A stretch of DNA of 64,000 bases from Marinobacter pelagius (GCF_900114925.1 NZ_FOUR01000003.1:434001-498000); one strand, 5' to 3'. Positions 35,016 through 44,175 are shown, counted from the stretch's first letter. A program made the numbers and translations. The notes: generated from the letters alone by a model not told the origin.

Positions 35016-35855
35016 ATGCCCGATATTGGCTTCCTGGCCCCTTACGATTTCTCACCCCTGACCATACTCAGTTTCGCGCTGGTACTGGCAGGCTATGGCT
35101 ATGCCCTGCTGCACATGGAACCCGAGCAACGCCCCGGTTCCGTGCGTATCGTTGCCTTCGTGGTCGGGGTACTGTTGTGCTACGGGGTCATGCAGACCCG
35201 CTTCGATTACTATTCCCAGTACATGTTCTTCGTCCACCGGGGCCAGCACCTGATACTGCACCACCTGGGACCGTTTCTGATCGCCCTGTCCAACCCGCTG
35301 CCGATTTTCCGTTTCTGGCACGAGCAAATGAGCCCCACCCTTCGCTCCTGGCTGCGGCCGGTGGGCTGGGTATACCGAATCCTGCAACAGCCGGTGATTG
35401 CCGCCGTTTTGTTTGTCGGCCTGATCTATTTCTGGCTGTGGCCGCCGATCCACTTTGACGCCATGCTCTCGCGCCAGCTGTACTGGACCATGAACTGGAG
35501 CATGCTGCTGGACGGCCTGCTGTTCTGGTGGCTGATGTTCGATCCCCGCTCGCCGGTTCTGACCAACGCACTGGGGTATGGCAAGCGCATCCTGATTCTG
35601 GCGGCAGTGGCCATTCCCCAGATGATCCTCGGTGCCTGGATCGTGTTCTCACGGGGCATGGTGTATGACGTCTACGAAGTCTGTGGCCGGGCCTGGCCCA
35701 TGGCGCCGGAAACCGACCAGTTGCTGGGGGGCCTGCTCACCTGGATTCCGCCGGCGATGATGAGCGTCATCGGTATCCTGCTCATCCTGCGACGGGCCAT
35801 GCACGAGGACGGCAGAATTGTGAAGCCATCAAGACTGGCGGGAGAGAATTCATGA
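35016..35855 (+). CDS. CtaG-family (caa3-type) cytochrome oxidase assembly membrane protein
   Basis: This 279-residue polytopic protein has about seven membrane segments and the caa3_CtaG pattern: FDYYSQYMFFVHRGQHLILHHLGPFLIALSNP with several His, LYWTMNWSMLLDG and LGAWIVFSRG. The family is linked to copper delivery to oxidases. I used ATG 35016 (MPDIGFLAPYDF). It overlaps the SCO-family gene by ATGA, forming a two-gene copper-chaperone unit with no oxidase genes adjacent. Confidence 0.82.
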   Translation: MPDIGFLAPYDFSPLTILSFALVLAGYGYALLHMEPEQRPGSVRIVAFVVGVLLCYGVMQTRFDYYSQYMFFVHRGQHLILHHLGPFLIALSNPLPIFRFWHEQMSPTLRSWLRPVGWVYRILQQPVIAAVLFVGLIYFWLWPPIHFDAMLSRQLYWTMNWSMLLDGLLFWWLMFDPRSPVLTNALGYGKRILILAAVAIPQMILGAWIVFSRGMVYDVYEVCGRAWPMAPETDQLLGGLLTWIPPAMMSVIGILLILRRAMHEDGRIVKPSRLAGENS

Positions 35856-36451
35856 CAAACCGGCTGTTGCCCCTGATCCTGACCGTTTCGGTTCTGGCAC
35901 TGACAGGCTGCTTTGGAGGCGAGGAGCAGTGGCATGCCAAGGACATCTCCGGCCTGATGCCGGAACTCGAATTCGAACTTGTCGGCACCGGCGGCCAGAC
36001 CGTCACGCCGAAGGATTCCGCCGGCAACATCCGACTGCTCTACTTCGGTTTCACCTCCTGCCCGGATGTCTGCCCCACCACTCTGACCGATCTGCGCAAG
36101 GCCGTGAACCAGTTACCACCGGACTACCGGGACGACGTCACAACACTGTTCGTCAGTGTCGATCCTCAGCGGGACACGCCGGAACGCCTTGGCAGCTATG
36201 CCAGTTTCTTCGGCGATCACGTGGTGGGCCTGACTGCCGCGGAGCCGGAACTGCGGGAACTCACCAAACGCTACCGGACCACGTTCGGCTATGACGAGCC
36301 GGATGCCGATGGCAATTACAACGTTTCCCACAGCAGCGCGGTCTACGTCTTCGATCGCTCCGGGAAGGCCCGGCTGCTGCTGCGTCCGGGCCTTACAACA
36401 CAGCAGGTCAGTGAGGACCTTGCGCACCTTGCCTCGGAGTCCCGCAGCTGA
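35852..36451 (+). CDS. SCO1/SenC/PrrC family copper-binding lipoprotein
   Basis: This 199-residue protein has a lipoprotein signal ending LTGC, so it is membrane-tethered in the periplasm. The thioredoxin-like SCO domain carries the copper-binding CPDVC pair in GFTSCPDVCPTTL and the third ligand His in NVSHSSAVYVFD. SCO proteins insert copper into the CuA site of terminal oxidases. It is coupled to the CtaG-type gene by overlapping stop and start codons. Confidence 0.93.
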   Translation: MTNRLLPLILTVSVLALTGCFGGEEQWHAKDISGLMPELEFELVGTGGQTVTPKDSAGNIRLLYFGFTSCPDVCPTTLTDLRKAVNQLPPDYRDDVTTLFVSVDPQRDTPERLGSYASFFGDHVVGLTAAEPELRELTKRYRTTFGYDEPDADGNYNVSHSSAVYVFDRSGKARLLLRPGLTTQQVSEDLAHLASESRS

Positions 36452-36454
36452 AAC

Positions 36455-36485
36455 TTGACCCTGTAGTTACTACAGGCTTTTAACT
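36455..36485 (+). promoter_or_regulatory. MerR-type promoter with operator dyad upstream of a CDF exporter
   Basis: TTGACC (-35, 36455-36460) is followed by the dyad CTGTAGTTACTACAG (36461-36475) and a TTAACT -10 at 36480-36485, giving a long 19-base spacer. This is the hallmark of promoters activated by MerR-family metal sensors. The same arrangement recurs at 55875-55905. Confidence 0.8.
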
Positions 36486-36517
36486 CCCCGCCAGATCTTC
36501 AGACCGGGAGAAAAGGC

Positions 36518-37426
36518 ATGCACAGCCACCATGACCACGGGCACAGCCACGCGAGTCATTTCGATACCCATAGCCGTTCCTTCGCGCTGGCCATCGGGCT
36601 CAATATTTCCTTTGTTGTCATTGAGGCCATCTACGGCATGCTTTCCGGCTCACTGGCCCTGCTCGCGGACGCCGGCCACAACCTGAGCGATGTCCTGGGG
36701 CTGGTGATGGCCTGGGCAGCAAGCTGGCTGGCCACCCGCAAAGCCACCAACCGGAACACCTACGGCCTGAAGAAATCCACCATTCTTGCCGCATTGTTCA
36801 ACGCCCTGTTCCTGATTGCGGCAGTCGGCGGCATTGCCTGGGAAGCCATCCGTCGTTTCAGTGAGCCGGCGGAGGTGGCGGGCATGACCGTGATTGTTGT
36901 CGCCGGGATCGGGGTGCTGATCAACGGCATTACCATGATGCTGTTCATGAAAGGCCAGGAGGGCGACCTCAATATCCGGGGCGCCTTCCTGCACATGGCG
37001 GCAGACACCGCCGTTTCCGTCGGTGTGGTACTTGCCGGTCTGATCATCATGTACACCGGAGCAAACTGGATTGATCCGGTTGTCAGCCTGGTGATTGCCG
37101 CCGTCATCTTCATCGGCACCTGGCAGTTGCTAAAGGACTCCCTGAACCTGGCAATGGATGCGGTACCCCGCAACATTGACCCTGAAAAGGTCTACGACAG
37201 CCTGATCCGACTACCCGGCGTCGAGTCGGTTCATCACCTGCACATCTGGGGCCTGAGCACGACTGAAAACGCTCTCACCGTGCATCTGGTAAAGCCGGAG
37301 CCGCACGATGATGACGCGGTGCTCGAGCAGGCCACCGAAATGCTGGAAGACGAATTCAATATCCAGCATGTCACCATCCAGTGGGAGCGGGTCGCCAGTA
37401 TGTGTCCCAACATGGCCTATTGCTGA
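36518..37426 (+). CDS. CDF-family divalent metal cation exporter
   Basis: This 302-residue inner-membrane protein has a His-rich N-terminus (MHSHHDHGHSHASH) and six membrane segments. Metal-site motifs are LLADAGHNLSDVLGL and FLHMAADTAVSVGVV, and a cytoplasmic C-terminal domain contains VESVHHLHIWGLS. It exports zinc or a related metal in exchange for protons, as in ZitB/CzcD. The MerR-type promoter directly upstream indicates metal-inducible expression, probably by the CadR-like regulator at 55389. Confidence 0.93.
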   Translation: MHSHHDHGHSHASHFDTHSRSFALAIGLNISFVVIEAIYGMLSGSLALLADAGHNLSDVLGLVMAWAASWLATRKATNRNTYGLKKSTILAALFNALFLIAAVGGIAWEAIRRFSEPAEVAGMTVIVVAGIGVLINGITMMLFMKGQEGDLNIRGAFLHMAADTAVSVGVVLAGLIIMYTGANWIDPVVSLVIAAVIFIGTWQLLKDSLNLAMDAVPRNIDPEKVYDSLIRLPGVESVHHLHIWGLSTTENALTVHLVKPEPHDDDAVLEQATEMLEDEFNIQHVTIQWERVASMCPNMAYC

Positions 37427-37471
37427 GCAAAGGCTGATCCCCGTGTGCCTTACCGGCGTAATAGAGGCGAA

Positions 37472-37639
37472 ATGCCCAACCGGAAACAACTGGTGAGTCA
37501 CAAGAAACCCAACCTGCCAACCAAAACCTGCCCGGTGTGCCAGCGCCCGTTCGCCTGGCGCCGGAAATGGTCCCGGGACTGGGAGAGCGTGCGTTATTGC
37601 AGCGAGCGCTGTCGCCGCGCCGGGAGGCATCGATCATGA
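37472..37639 (+). CDS. DUF2256 small zinc-ribbon-like protein
   Basis: This 55-residue basic protein has two Cys pairs, [15 protein letters not shown] and [10 protein letters not shown], typical of DUF2256. Such genes commonly sit next to cryptochrome/photolyase genes, as here. Its stop overlaps the photolyase start as ATGA. ATG 37472 follows AGAGGCG. Confidence 0.85.
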   Translation: MPNRKQLVSHKKPNLPTKTCPVCQRPFAWRRKWSRDWESVRYCSERCRRAGRHRS

Positions 37640-39156
37640 CCACGGTGGTGTGGTTCAAACGCGACCTGAGAACCCGTGATCACGGCCCTCTGGCGGCCGC
37701 GGCAGCCGTGGGGGAGCCGGTGTTGCCGCTGTTTGTCATTGAGCCGGGTTACTGGCAACTGCCGGATACCTCGGCACGTCAATGGAGCTTTATCGACGAC
37801 TCCCTAAGTGACCTGAAACGGCAGCTGCGAAAGCTGGGCTCGGAGCTCATTGTCCATAGTGGTACGGTCACGGAAATACTCGAGCGACTGCGTAAAAGCG
37901 TTGGCGTGAGCCGGGTCTTTTGCCACCAGGAAACCGGCGGGAAATGGACGTTTGAGCGCGACCGGTCCGTCATTGCCTGGTGTGACAGCAATAACGTCGA
38001 GTTCCGGGAGTGGCAGCAGTTCGGGGTAGTACGCCGGTTGCAGGATCGGGACCGGTGGGACGACGAATGGTCCCGGGTAATGAAAGCCGGAGTCCAGGAA
38101 GCGCCGACCCAGCTGCCGCCATTGCCGGAACGAGTCCATGCGCCCGCTTCCTGGTACCCCCCGGAGGCGGCCTGCAACCAGGCCTGCCCGGATCGACAGG
38201 CCGGCGGCAGTGTCCGGGGAGAGAAGCTACTGGCATCGTTCCTGGATCGCCGGTGTGTGGGCTACCAGTACAACATCTCCAGCCCGGTAACCGCGGTCCG
38301 GGCCTGCTCACGGCTGAGTCCGCATATTGCCTACGGCACCATCAGCCTGAGGGAGATCTATCAGCAAGCCAGGGCCACCGGCCAGCATCGCAATACCCTG
38401 CCCCGCAAGCAGCGTAGCCTGACCAGCTTCCGTTCCCGGCTGCACTGGCATTGTCATTTCATCCAGAAACTGGAAGACGAGCCGGAACTGGAATTCCGGG
38501 CCATGCACCGGGAGCTGGAAAAACTGAAAAACGGGCCCAATAATTCCGAGCGCCTGCAACGCTGGCAGGAAGGCCAGACCGGCTGGCCGCTGGTGGACGC
38601 CTGCATGCGTTCCCTGCACCACACCGGCTGGATCAATTTCCGCATGCGGGCGATGCTGATGGCCGTGGCCAGCTACCAGTTATGGCTGCACTGGCGCGAG
38701 CCGGCCCTGCATCTGGCCCGGCAGTTCACGGATTTCGAGCCGGGTATCCACTATCCCCAGGCGCAGATGCAATCCGGCCTGACCGGCATCAACGCCCTGC
38801 GCATTTATAACCCGGTCCTCCAGAGCCAGAAACTGGACCCGGACGGCGAATTCATTCGCCGCTGGCTGCCGGAGCTGGCCGGCGTGCCGGCAGAAATGAT
38901 CCACACCCCCTGGCTAATGACCCCGACACAGAAGCAACGGTTCGGAGGCAATACCTACATCAGCCCGGTGTGCGACCACGAACAGGCGGCGCGGGCCGCA
39001 CGCAAGGCGATCGGCGAGTTCCGGAAACAGCACGTGAGCCGGGCCGAAACCGAACGGGTCCTGCAACGCCACGGCAGTCGCAAGGGACCGGTCCAGAAAC
39101 GGCCGAAGCTGCCCTCGGACCAGAGCCAGCCGGACCAGTTGTCGCTGTTTGACTGA
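37636..39156 (+). CDS. Cryptochrome/photolyase-family FAD protein
   Basis: This 506-residue protein has an N-terminal Rossmann antenna domain ([16 protein letters not shown]) and a C-terminal FAD-binding domain with [39 protein letters not shown] and [18 protein letters not shown]. The family contains both DNA photolyases and cryptochromes. The coupling to DUF2256 places it in a less-studied bacterial branch. ATG 37636 overlaps the DUF2256 stop. Whether it repairs DNA or acts as a light sensor cannot be told. Confidence 0.9.
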   Translation: MTTVVWFKRDLRTRDHGPLAAAAAVGEPVLPLFVIEPGYWQLPDTSARQWSFIDDSLSDLKRQLRKLGSELIVHSGTVTEILERLRKSVGVSRVFCHQETGGKWTFERDRSVIAWCDSNNVEFREWQQFGVVRRLQDRDRWDDEWSRVMKAGVQEAPTQLPPLPERVHAPASWYPPEAACNQACPDRQAGGSVRGEKLLASFLDRRCVGYQYNISSPVTAVRACSRLSPHIAYGTISLREIYQQARATGQHRNTLPRKQRSLTSFRSRLHWHCHFIQKLEDEPELEFRAMHRELEKLKNGPNNSERLQRWQEGQTGWPLVDACMRSLHHTGWINFRMRAMLMAVASYQLWLHWREPALHLARQFTDFEPGIHYPQAQMQSGLTGINALRIYNPVLQSQKLDPDGEFIRRWLPELAGVPAEMIHTPWLMTPTQKQRFGGNTYISPVCDHEQAARAARKAIGEFRKQHVSRAETERVLQRHGSRKGPVQKRPKLPSDQSQPDQLSLFD

Positions 39157-39621
39157 TCAATCGCTTTCCTCGTTCTTTGGCTCCGGCTCGGCTTTCTCCT
39201 GCGACGGCAACACCAGCACCGGGCACGGCGCGTTCACCGAGACATACTCCACGGTGGCCCGGCGCAGGGGCCAGTGGCCGCTGCTGCCGCGGGAGACCAG
39301 GATCATCAGGTCGGCGCACAGCTGCCCGGCCAGGGCCACCAGCTTGTCACCGGCGGTGCCCGCCACCACATGAAAGCTGGCGTTACGATTCAGGGGCAGG
39401 TATTTGCGGGCGAGCAGATCCAGCATCTCGCGTACCTCCGCCTCTTTCTCCTCCGGCGCTTCCTCCGTCACATGAGGAAAAAAGCCACCACCGCCCGGGC
39501 TATAGACACTGGCCAGGTGCAGCTCACCATCCTCGGCCAGCAGATCCACCGCGGCCTCCAGGGCGCGCTTGCCCTCGCCGTCGTCTTCCGGATCAATGGC
39601 GATCAACAGCTTCCGATACAT
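39157..39621 (-). CDS. Universal stress protein, coupled to the BCCT transporter
   Basis: This 154-residue UspA-fold protein has KLLIAIDPEDDGEGKRALEAA at the start and the nucleotide-binding C-terminal pattern LMILVSRGSSGHWPLRRATVEYV. Its C-terminus is acidic. The start at 39621 (AGGAG upstream) lies within the end of the BCCT gene, an overlap of 29 bases. It is therefore probably co-translated and may modulate the transporter, as USP domains fused to transporters do elsewhere. Confidence 0.88.
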   Translation of the reverse strand: MYRKLLIAIDPEDDGEGKRALEAAVDLLAEDGELHLASVYSPGGGGFFPHVTEEAPEEKEAEVREMLDLLARKYLPLNRNASFHVVAGTAGDKLVALAGQLCADLMILVSRGSSGHWPLRRATVEYVSVNAPCPVLVLPSQEKAEPEPKNEESD

Positions 39622-41212
39622 ACTCGTTCTCCTGTTTGGTTTCGGCGGTGGCCTCCACTTCCGGGAAGGCTCTTCCCTGTACCAGGGCTTCCACGCTGTA
39701 ACCACGGTAATCCGCTCTCAGAGCCCGGAACAGTGATACAGCCATGAAGATCAGCAAAATGCAGAAAGGCAGGCCCAGGGAGGTAATGACGTTTTGCAGG
39801 GCATCCAGCCCGCCGGCCAGCAACAGCGTCGCGGCAATCACACCCTGCGCCGCCGCCCAGAAAATCCGTTGGCGCACCAGGGAGGGCTGATCGTCCCGGC
39901 GGGTCAGCAGATCAATGACCAGGGAGGCGGAATCCGAGGAGGTGGTAAAGAAGATCACGATAATCACCACACTCAGCGCCGATGCCACTTCCGCCAGCGG
40001 GAAGGCCTCGAGAAACGCGAAAATGGCGACGGAGGGGTCCTGCTGCACCTGGTCCGCCAGCGCCACCACGCCGTTCATCTCGACCTGGATGGCAGACAAG
40101 CCGAAGATCCCGAACCACACCAGCGTAAAAGCGGAGGGGGCAAACAGGACGCCGGCGACAAATTCCCGGATGGTCCGGCCCCGCGAGATCCGGGCGATGA
40201 AGATGCCGACATAAGGCGCCCAGGAGATGGTCCAGGCCCAATAGAACAGGGTCCACTGACGTTGCCAGTCGGTCTCCTTGAAGGTTTCGGTCCAGAAAGC
40301 CAGCCAGGGCAAGGCATCGAAGTAATCGCCCACGCTCTGCACCATGCCTTCGGCAATAAATACGGTTGGCCCAACCGCAAGTACGAACGCGAGCAGGACC
40401 AAGGCCAGCAGGATGTTGAGCTGGGACAGCCGGCGCACTCCCTTGTCCAGACCCAGGGCCACGGAGGTTGCGGCGATACTGGCGATTACGGCAATCAGGA
40501 TAACCTGCACCAGTCCCGTGGAGGGCACGCCAAACAGGTAATTCAGCCCGCTGTTGAGCTGCAGCGTCCCAAGCCCCAGCGAGGTGGCCACGCCAAACAG
40601 GGTACCGAGCACGGCGATCACGTCCACTGCCCAGCCCCAGGGACCAAACGCCTTCTCACCAAGGATGGGGTAAAAAAGACTACTGATGCGCATGGGCAGG
40701 TTGTGCCGGTAGGCAAAATACCCGATCGCCAGGCCCGGCATGGCAAAGATGGTCCAGGTATGCAGCCCGAAGTGGTACAGCGCCACCGTCATGGCATCAC
40801 TGGCGGCCCGCTCGGAACCCGGCTGCACTCCTTCGAAAGGTGGATTGGCAAAGTGGGAAACCGGTTCCGCCACACCCCAGAACATCAGGATGGTGCCGAT
40901 ACCGGCCGCGAACAGCATGGTGAACCAGGTCAGGTTCGAGTAGTCCGGCCGGCTGTCGTCGCCGCCAAGCCGGATGGTGCCGTAACGGCTGACCGCGAGG
41001 CCCAGCAGGAACACCAGCAGGGAGGTGACCGCAAGGATGTAGAACCAGCCAAGGTTGCGGGCCACCCAGCCGGTCAGCAGGCCGAAATACTCGGCCACCG
41101 CCTGATCAAAGGGCACCGCCAGGGCAACAAACAGCGTGGCCACCCCGGCAGAAGTGAAAAATACTCCCGGTATTGTCTGCAGTCCCAATCGACGTTGCAG
41201 CCGTTCCAGCAC
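39593..41212 (-). CDS. BCCT-family betaine/choline/carnitine transporter
   Basis: This 539-residue protein has twelve membrane segments and BCCT hallmarks: FAAGIGTILMFWGVAEPVSHFANPP, and in the substrate-binding helix FYWAWTISWAPYVGIFIARISRGRTIREF. It takes up compatible solutes such as glycine betaine, probably for osmotic protection in a saline habitat. The GTG start at 41212 follows GGAGG. Confidence 0.92.
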   Translation of the reverse strand: MLERLQRRLGLQTIPGVFFTSAGVATLFVALAVPFDQAVAEYFGLLTGWVARNLGWFYILAVTSLLVFLLGLAVSRYGTIRLGGDDSRPDYSNLTWFTMLFAAGIGTILMFWGVAEPVSHFANPPFEGVQPGSERAASDAMTVALYHFGLHTWTIFAMPGLAIGYFAYRHNLPMRISSLFYPILGEKAFGPWGWAVDVIAVLGTLFGVATSLGLGTLQLNSGLNYLFGVPSTGLVQVILIAVIASIAATSVALGLDKGVRRLSQLNILLALVLLAFVLAVGPTVFIAEGMVQSVGDYFDALPWLAFWTETFKETDWQRQWTLFYWAWTISWAPYVGIFIARISRGRTIREFVAGVLFAPSAFTLVWFGIFGLSAIQVEMNGVVALADQVQQDPSVAIFAFLEAFPLAEVASALSVVIIVIFFTTSSDSASLVIDLLTRRDDQPSLVRQRIFWAAAQGVIAATLLLAGGLDALQNVITSLGLPFCILLIFMAVSLFRALRADYRGYSVEALVQGRAFPEVEATAETKQENEYVSEAVDRH

Positions 41213-41299
41213 GCAAGCCTCCGCATCCGAAAATCGAAAAAGATGCTTTTCAACCTAGCACAGCTGTCAAGCCGATTGGGGGACCGGGATCAATTTACC

Positions 41300-41794
41300 T
41301 CAATTACTGTTGCTGTTCAGCTGCCGTTGATGCTGCAGCATCTGCTCCATCATCAACTGCATCTGGTCCATGCGTTGCTCCATGAACTGCAAACGCTGAT
41401 CGGGTGACATGCCAACGGCATTGCCTTGGCGATTACCCTGGCCAGGCTGATTGTTCATCATGCCCTGCCCCTGGTTACCGCTCATCATCCCGCCGGCGCC
41501 TCCCATCATGCCCGGGCCCATCATGCCCCGGTGCATCAACTCCATCTGGTCTTCCATGGCCTCCCAGTGGTTTTCGAGGAATCGCTGACGCTCCTCGGGT
41601 GAACCGGCCCCGGGCATCTGCTGCATGAATCCGTTCATGCGCGACCAGTTCTGCTGCATTTGTTGCATCTGGTCCTGGTCCATCATCATGCCGGGACCAT
41701 GGCCCTGCCAGTTACCCTGCTCGCCATGAGCAAACGCCCAGAAAGGAGCGGCCGCCAGAATGGTGCATGCTGCAAACTTCTTTATTGAAACCAT
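41300..41794 (-). CDS. Met/Gln-rich secreted protein, probably copper-associated
   Basis: This 164-residue exported protein has a signal peptide ending PFWAFA before HGEQGN. The mature chain is very rich in Met, Gln and Gly (MMMDQDQMQQMQQNW, MGPGMMGGAGGMMSGNQ). The Met clusters suggest Cu(I) binding in the periplasm. I used the second ATG (41794), as the GGAGA site is too close to the first. A CopR-like box lies 54 bases upstream (41848-41865). Confidence 0.72.
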   Translation of the reverse strand: MVSIKKFAACTILAAAPFWAFAHGEQGNWQGHGPGMMMDQDQMQQMQQNWSRMNGFMQQMPGAGSPEERQRFLENHWEAMEDQMELMHRGMMGPGMMGGAGGMMSGNQGQGMMNNQPGQGNRQGNAVGMSPDQRLQFMEQRMDQMQLMMEQMLQHQRQLNSNSN

Positions 41795-41847
41795 CTTCAT
41801 TCTCCATCACGCGGGTTCAAAACACTCACCCCCATTTAACGCTCAAG

Positions 41848-41865
41848 ACCTGAATTCAAACTGAA
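41848..41865 (-). promoter_or_regulatory. Putative CopR box, copy 1
   Basis: On the minus strand it reads TTCAGTTTGAATTCAGGT, two TTCAG repeats 11 bases apart. It matches 52394-52411 at 16 of 18 positions. It is oriented toward the Met-rich protein gene and centred about 62 bases before its start. Confidence 0.6.
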
Positions 41866-42178
41866 TTTCCTGATGCAAACCGAGTCGGATTTTGACCCCA
41901 ATCAATTCCCTGACAATCCAGGCCAACGAGGATACCAAACCGCCTTACCACAGCCGCCAGAGCCACAAAACAGGCGATACTGATGACAGCTCTGATGGCG
42001 AGGGACGCCCAGAAGCCAAACCTCGGCAGAATGTATGGGAAAGCCAGATCATGGGAACATTTATTCGTTTTAATTCCTGAAAAACTGGACGGGAATGGTA
42101 TTCTCTCTCCACACATCATTCCAACACTCTGTTGCGTGGGAAAGCACGCACAGGGCCTGTGTTCACAAGCTGAGTTTT
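41866..42178. other. Spacer between the Met-rich and His-rich protein genes
   Basis: This 313-base stretch separates two divergent genes. It contains overlapping short frames on both strands. One leftward frame (41856-42119) includes a hydrophobic stretch, GFWASLAIRAVISIACFVAL, but it lacks a ribosome site and overlaps the copper box, so I do not call it. It may be a decayed gene remnant. Confidence 0.4.
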
Positions 42179-42553
42179 ATGATTACGGCCATCCACCGTA
42201 AAAAAGGGATTCCGGTTATTGTCATGCTGATCGCCCTGATCGGCATGACGTTCTCGGTCATGGGAGAAACCTCATCCCATGGAGTCTCGAAACTGACTGA
42301 AGCCGACGTTCTGCCTTCGGGAGATCACTCTCACAGTCACGATTATCACAGCTACAGCCTGCAAGATCAGCAAGACCACCATTCCCACCATGACTCCGGC
42401 AACCACTCCCACGAGTCCGCAGACCGACTCACCATGCCGGTGTTCTTCAATCTGAGCCTTTCACTTCGGCGCCCTGTTCCTTTTGCCGGAGAGGATCCCC
42501 GTAGTTTTCGTTACCGGCTCGACCGCCCGCCGAAACCCTTCGCGGTTGCCTGA
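42179..42553 (+). CDS. His-rich small exported/membrane protein
   Basis: This 124-residue protein has an N-terminal hydrophobic segment (GIPVIVMLIALIGMTFSVMG) that is a signal peptide or anchor. A histidine-dense region (SGDHSHSHDYHSYS, QDHHSHHDSGNHSHE) follows at about residues 45-80, then a polar C-terminus. The His clusters indicate metal binding in the periplasm. It leads a three-gene group with the HupE-like transporter and an anchor protein. Confidence 0.65.
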   Translation: MITAIHRKKGIPVIVMLIALIGMTFSVMGETSSHGVSKLTEADVLPSGDHSHSHDYHSYSLQDQQDHHSHHDSGNHSHESADRLTMPVFFNLSLSLRRPVPFAGEDPRSFRYRLDRPPKPFAVA

Positions 42554-42601
42554 GTCCTGCTGCCTGAGCAGCTGAACGAAAACACATTCTACGGAGTCAT
42601 T

Positions 42602-43339
42602 ATGCTGTCAACTTTGCTTGGCAAACCTCGCCATTGGGCGCGTGTTGCCGCCGGGGGAGCTCGCTTTTTATGGATACTCCTGACACTGGGCCTGCTCGGC
42701 CTCAGCGCTGATGCGTTGGCCCATGCCGTCGCCCAGGGCGACAAGGGGTACATTCAGGAGATTACCGGCATAAACCTGATCGCTTTCACCTACCTCGGTG
42801 CCAAACACATGGTCACCGGTTATGACCACCTGCTGTTTCTGCTGGGTGTCATTTTCTTCCTGTATCGCATGCAACATATCGCAATCTACGTGAGCCTGTT
42901 TGCGCTGGGGCATTCCACCACGATGCTGCTGGGGGTGTACTTCAATATCGGCATCAACAGCTACATCATCGATGCGATTATCGGCCTGTCGATCGTGTAC
43001 AAGGCACTGGATAACATCGGCGCCTATCAACGCTGGTTTGGATTTCAGCCAAACACCAAGGCCGCCACGCTCATTTTCGGTTTTTTCCATGGCTTTGGGT
43101 TGTCCACCAAGATCCTCGAGTACGACATCTCGCCGGACGGGCTAATTCCGAATCTTCTCGCTTTCAACGTAGGCGTGGAAATCGGACAGCTCATCGCCCT
43201 GACCATGATCCTGATTGCCATCAACTTCTGGCGCAAAACCGACGGCTTTTTCCGTTACGCCTACACCGCGAATGTGGCCATGATGAGTGCAGGCTTTCTG
43301 CTCTTTGGCTATCAGCTCACCGGTTACTTTGTCGCCTGA
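42602..43339 (+). CDS. HupE/UreJ-family membrane protein, putative metal transporter
   Basis: This 245-residue protein has a signal-like first segment and six to seven further membrane segments. HupE/UreJ hallmarks are GAKHMVTGYDHLLFLLGVIFF with two His and Asp, ALGHSTTMLLG and IFGFFHGFGLSTKI. Classic members are linked to nickel or hydrogenase and urease genes, neither of which is here. The context is metal resistance with a His-rich partner. SD is GGAG. Confidence 0.85.
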   Translation: MLSTLLGKPRHWARVAAGGARFLWILLTLGLLGLSADALAHAVAQGDKGYIQEITGINLIAFTYLGAKHMVTGYDHLLFLLGVIFFLYRMQHIAIYVSLFALGHSTTMLLGVYFNIGINSYIIDAIIGLSIVYKALDNIGAYQRWFGFQPNTKAATLIFGFFHGFGLSTKILEYDISPDGLIPNLLAFNVGVEIGQLIALTMILIAINFWRKTDGFFRYAYTANVAMMSAGFLLFGYQLTGYFVA

Positions 43340-43354
43340 TTCTGGAGATTCGTT

Positions 43355-44050
43355 ATGTACAACACCGATATACCCAACCGTGAAGAACTGCCCAGCGCCG
43401 GCAAACTGATTCGATCAACCATCATCGCTGCCATTGTGGCGCTAGTATTGCTGGTCACCGTAGTCATGCCTGCAGAGTACGCTCTGGACCCGACCGGCGC
43501 AGGTCGACTACTGGGATTAACTGAAATGGGCGAAATCAAGGAACAGCTGGCCGAAGAGGCCGCTGCTGACGAGGCTGCCCAGATGGTTGCCGTAAAGTCT
43601 TCGGGGGATCAAGAGGCACCGCAAGTTGCAGAACCCGTCATGGCTGAGGCTATCGAGGAAGCGGCCTCTGCTCAAGAACCAGAGGTTACGACTAGTGAGC
43701 CAAAGCCCACGCTTGAACCAGAAGCGGTGGAACCGCAATGGCAGGATGAAGTGCGCGTGGTTCTGACACCGGGTGAGGGAACCGAATTCAAACTCACTAT
43801 GGAAAAAGGTGCTTCGGCCCGGTTCTCCTGGGTATCTGAAGGTGGCCCGATCAATTACGACACCCACGGCGATGGCAGTGGCCAGTCAATTTCTTACGAG
43901 AAGGGCCGAGGCGTTCCTGAGGATGAAGGCAGGCTTGTGGCTGCGTTCACTGGTAACCACGGTTGGTTCTTCCGGAACCGGAACGATAACGACATTACCC
44001 TGGTGCTTCGTACCCGCGGTGAATATGGGGAATTAAAGAAAATACTGTGA
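43355..44050 (+). CDS. Single-pass transmembrane anchor protein
   Basis: This 231-residue protein has a short cytoplasmic N-terminus, one membrane helix (IIAAIVALVLLVTVVMP) and a long acidic Ala/Glu/Pro-rich linker (residues about 60-130). The C-terminal beta-rich domain includes VVLTPGEGTEFKLTMEKGA, NYDTHGDG and FTGNHGWFFRNRNDNDITL. The same pairing with HupE-like proteins recurs in metal-resistance loci. Its function is unknown. It follows the HupE-like gene by 15 bases. Confidence 0.75.
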   Translation: MYNTDIPNREELPSAGKLIRSTIIAAIVALVLLVTVVMPAEYALDPTGAGRLLGLTEMGEIKEQLAEEAAADEAAQMVAVKSSGDQEAPQVAEPVMAEAIEEAASAQEPEVTTSEPKPTLEPEAVEPQWQDEVRVVLTPGEGTEFKLTMEKGASARFSWVSEGGPINYDTHGDGSGQSISYEKGRGVPEDEGRLVAAFTGNHGWFFRNRNDNDITLVLRTRGEYGELKKIL

Positions 44051-44056
44051 TCGGCC

Positions 44057-44092
44057 AGGCATGAAGCTCGACCATTAGTCAGCTTCATGCCT
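44057..44092. terminator. Hairpin with 12-bp perfect stem after the anchor gene
   Basis: AGGCATGAAGCT and AGCTTCATGCCT enclose twelve bases that themselves contain GAC/GTC pairing. It lies seven bases after the stop codon. No T-run follows directly. Confidence 0.55.
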
Positions 44093-44175
44093 GCAACACC
44101 ACTTCACACTTAAAACATTTTATCACTCTTTCAAACTCCGAATTTAGCGGAGAGAGAGGGGCACGTGGCGATCGG

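Noticed and set aside
39794..41407. Rightward 537-codon frame opposite the BCCT gene
   Set aside because: Covers the BCCT gene in antisense and runs into the next gene; composition is typical of a shadow.
41856..42119. Leftward 87-codon frame with a hydrophobic stretch
   Set aside because: No ribosome site, overlaps the putative copper box and the divergent promoter region. At most a remnant.
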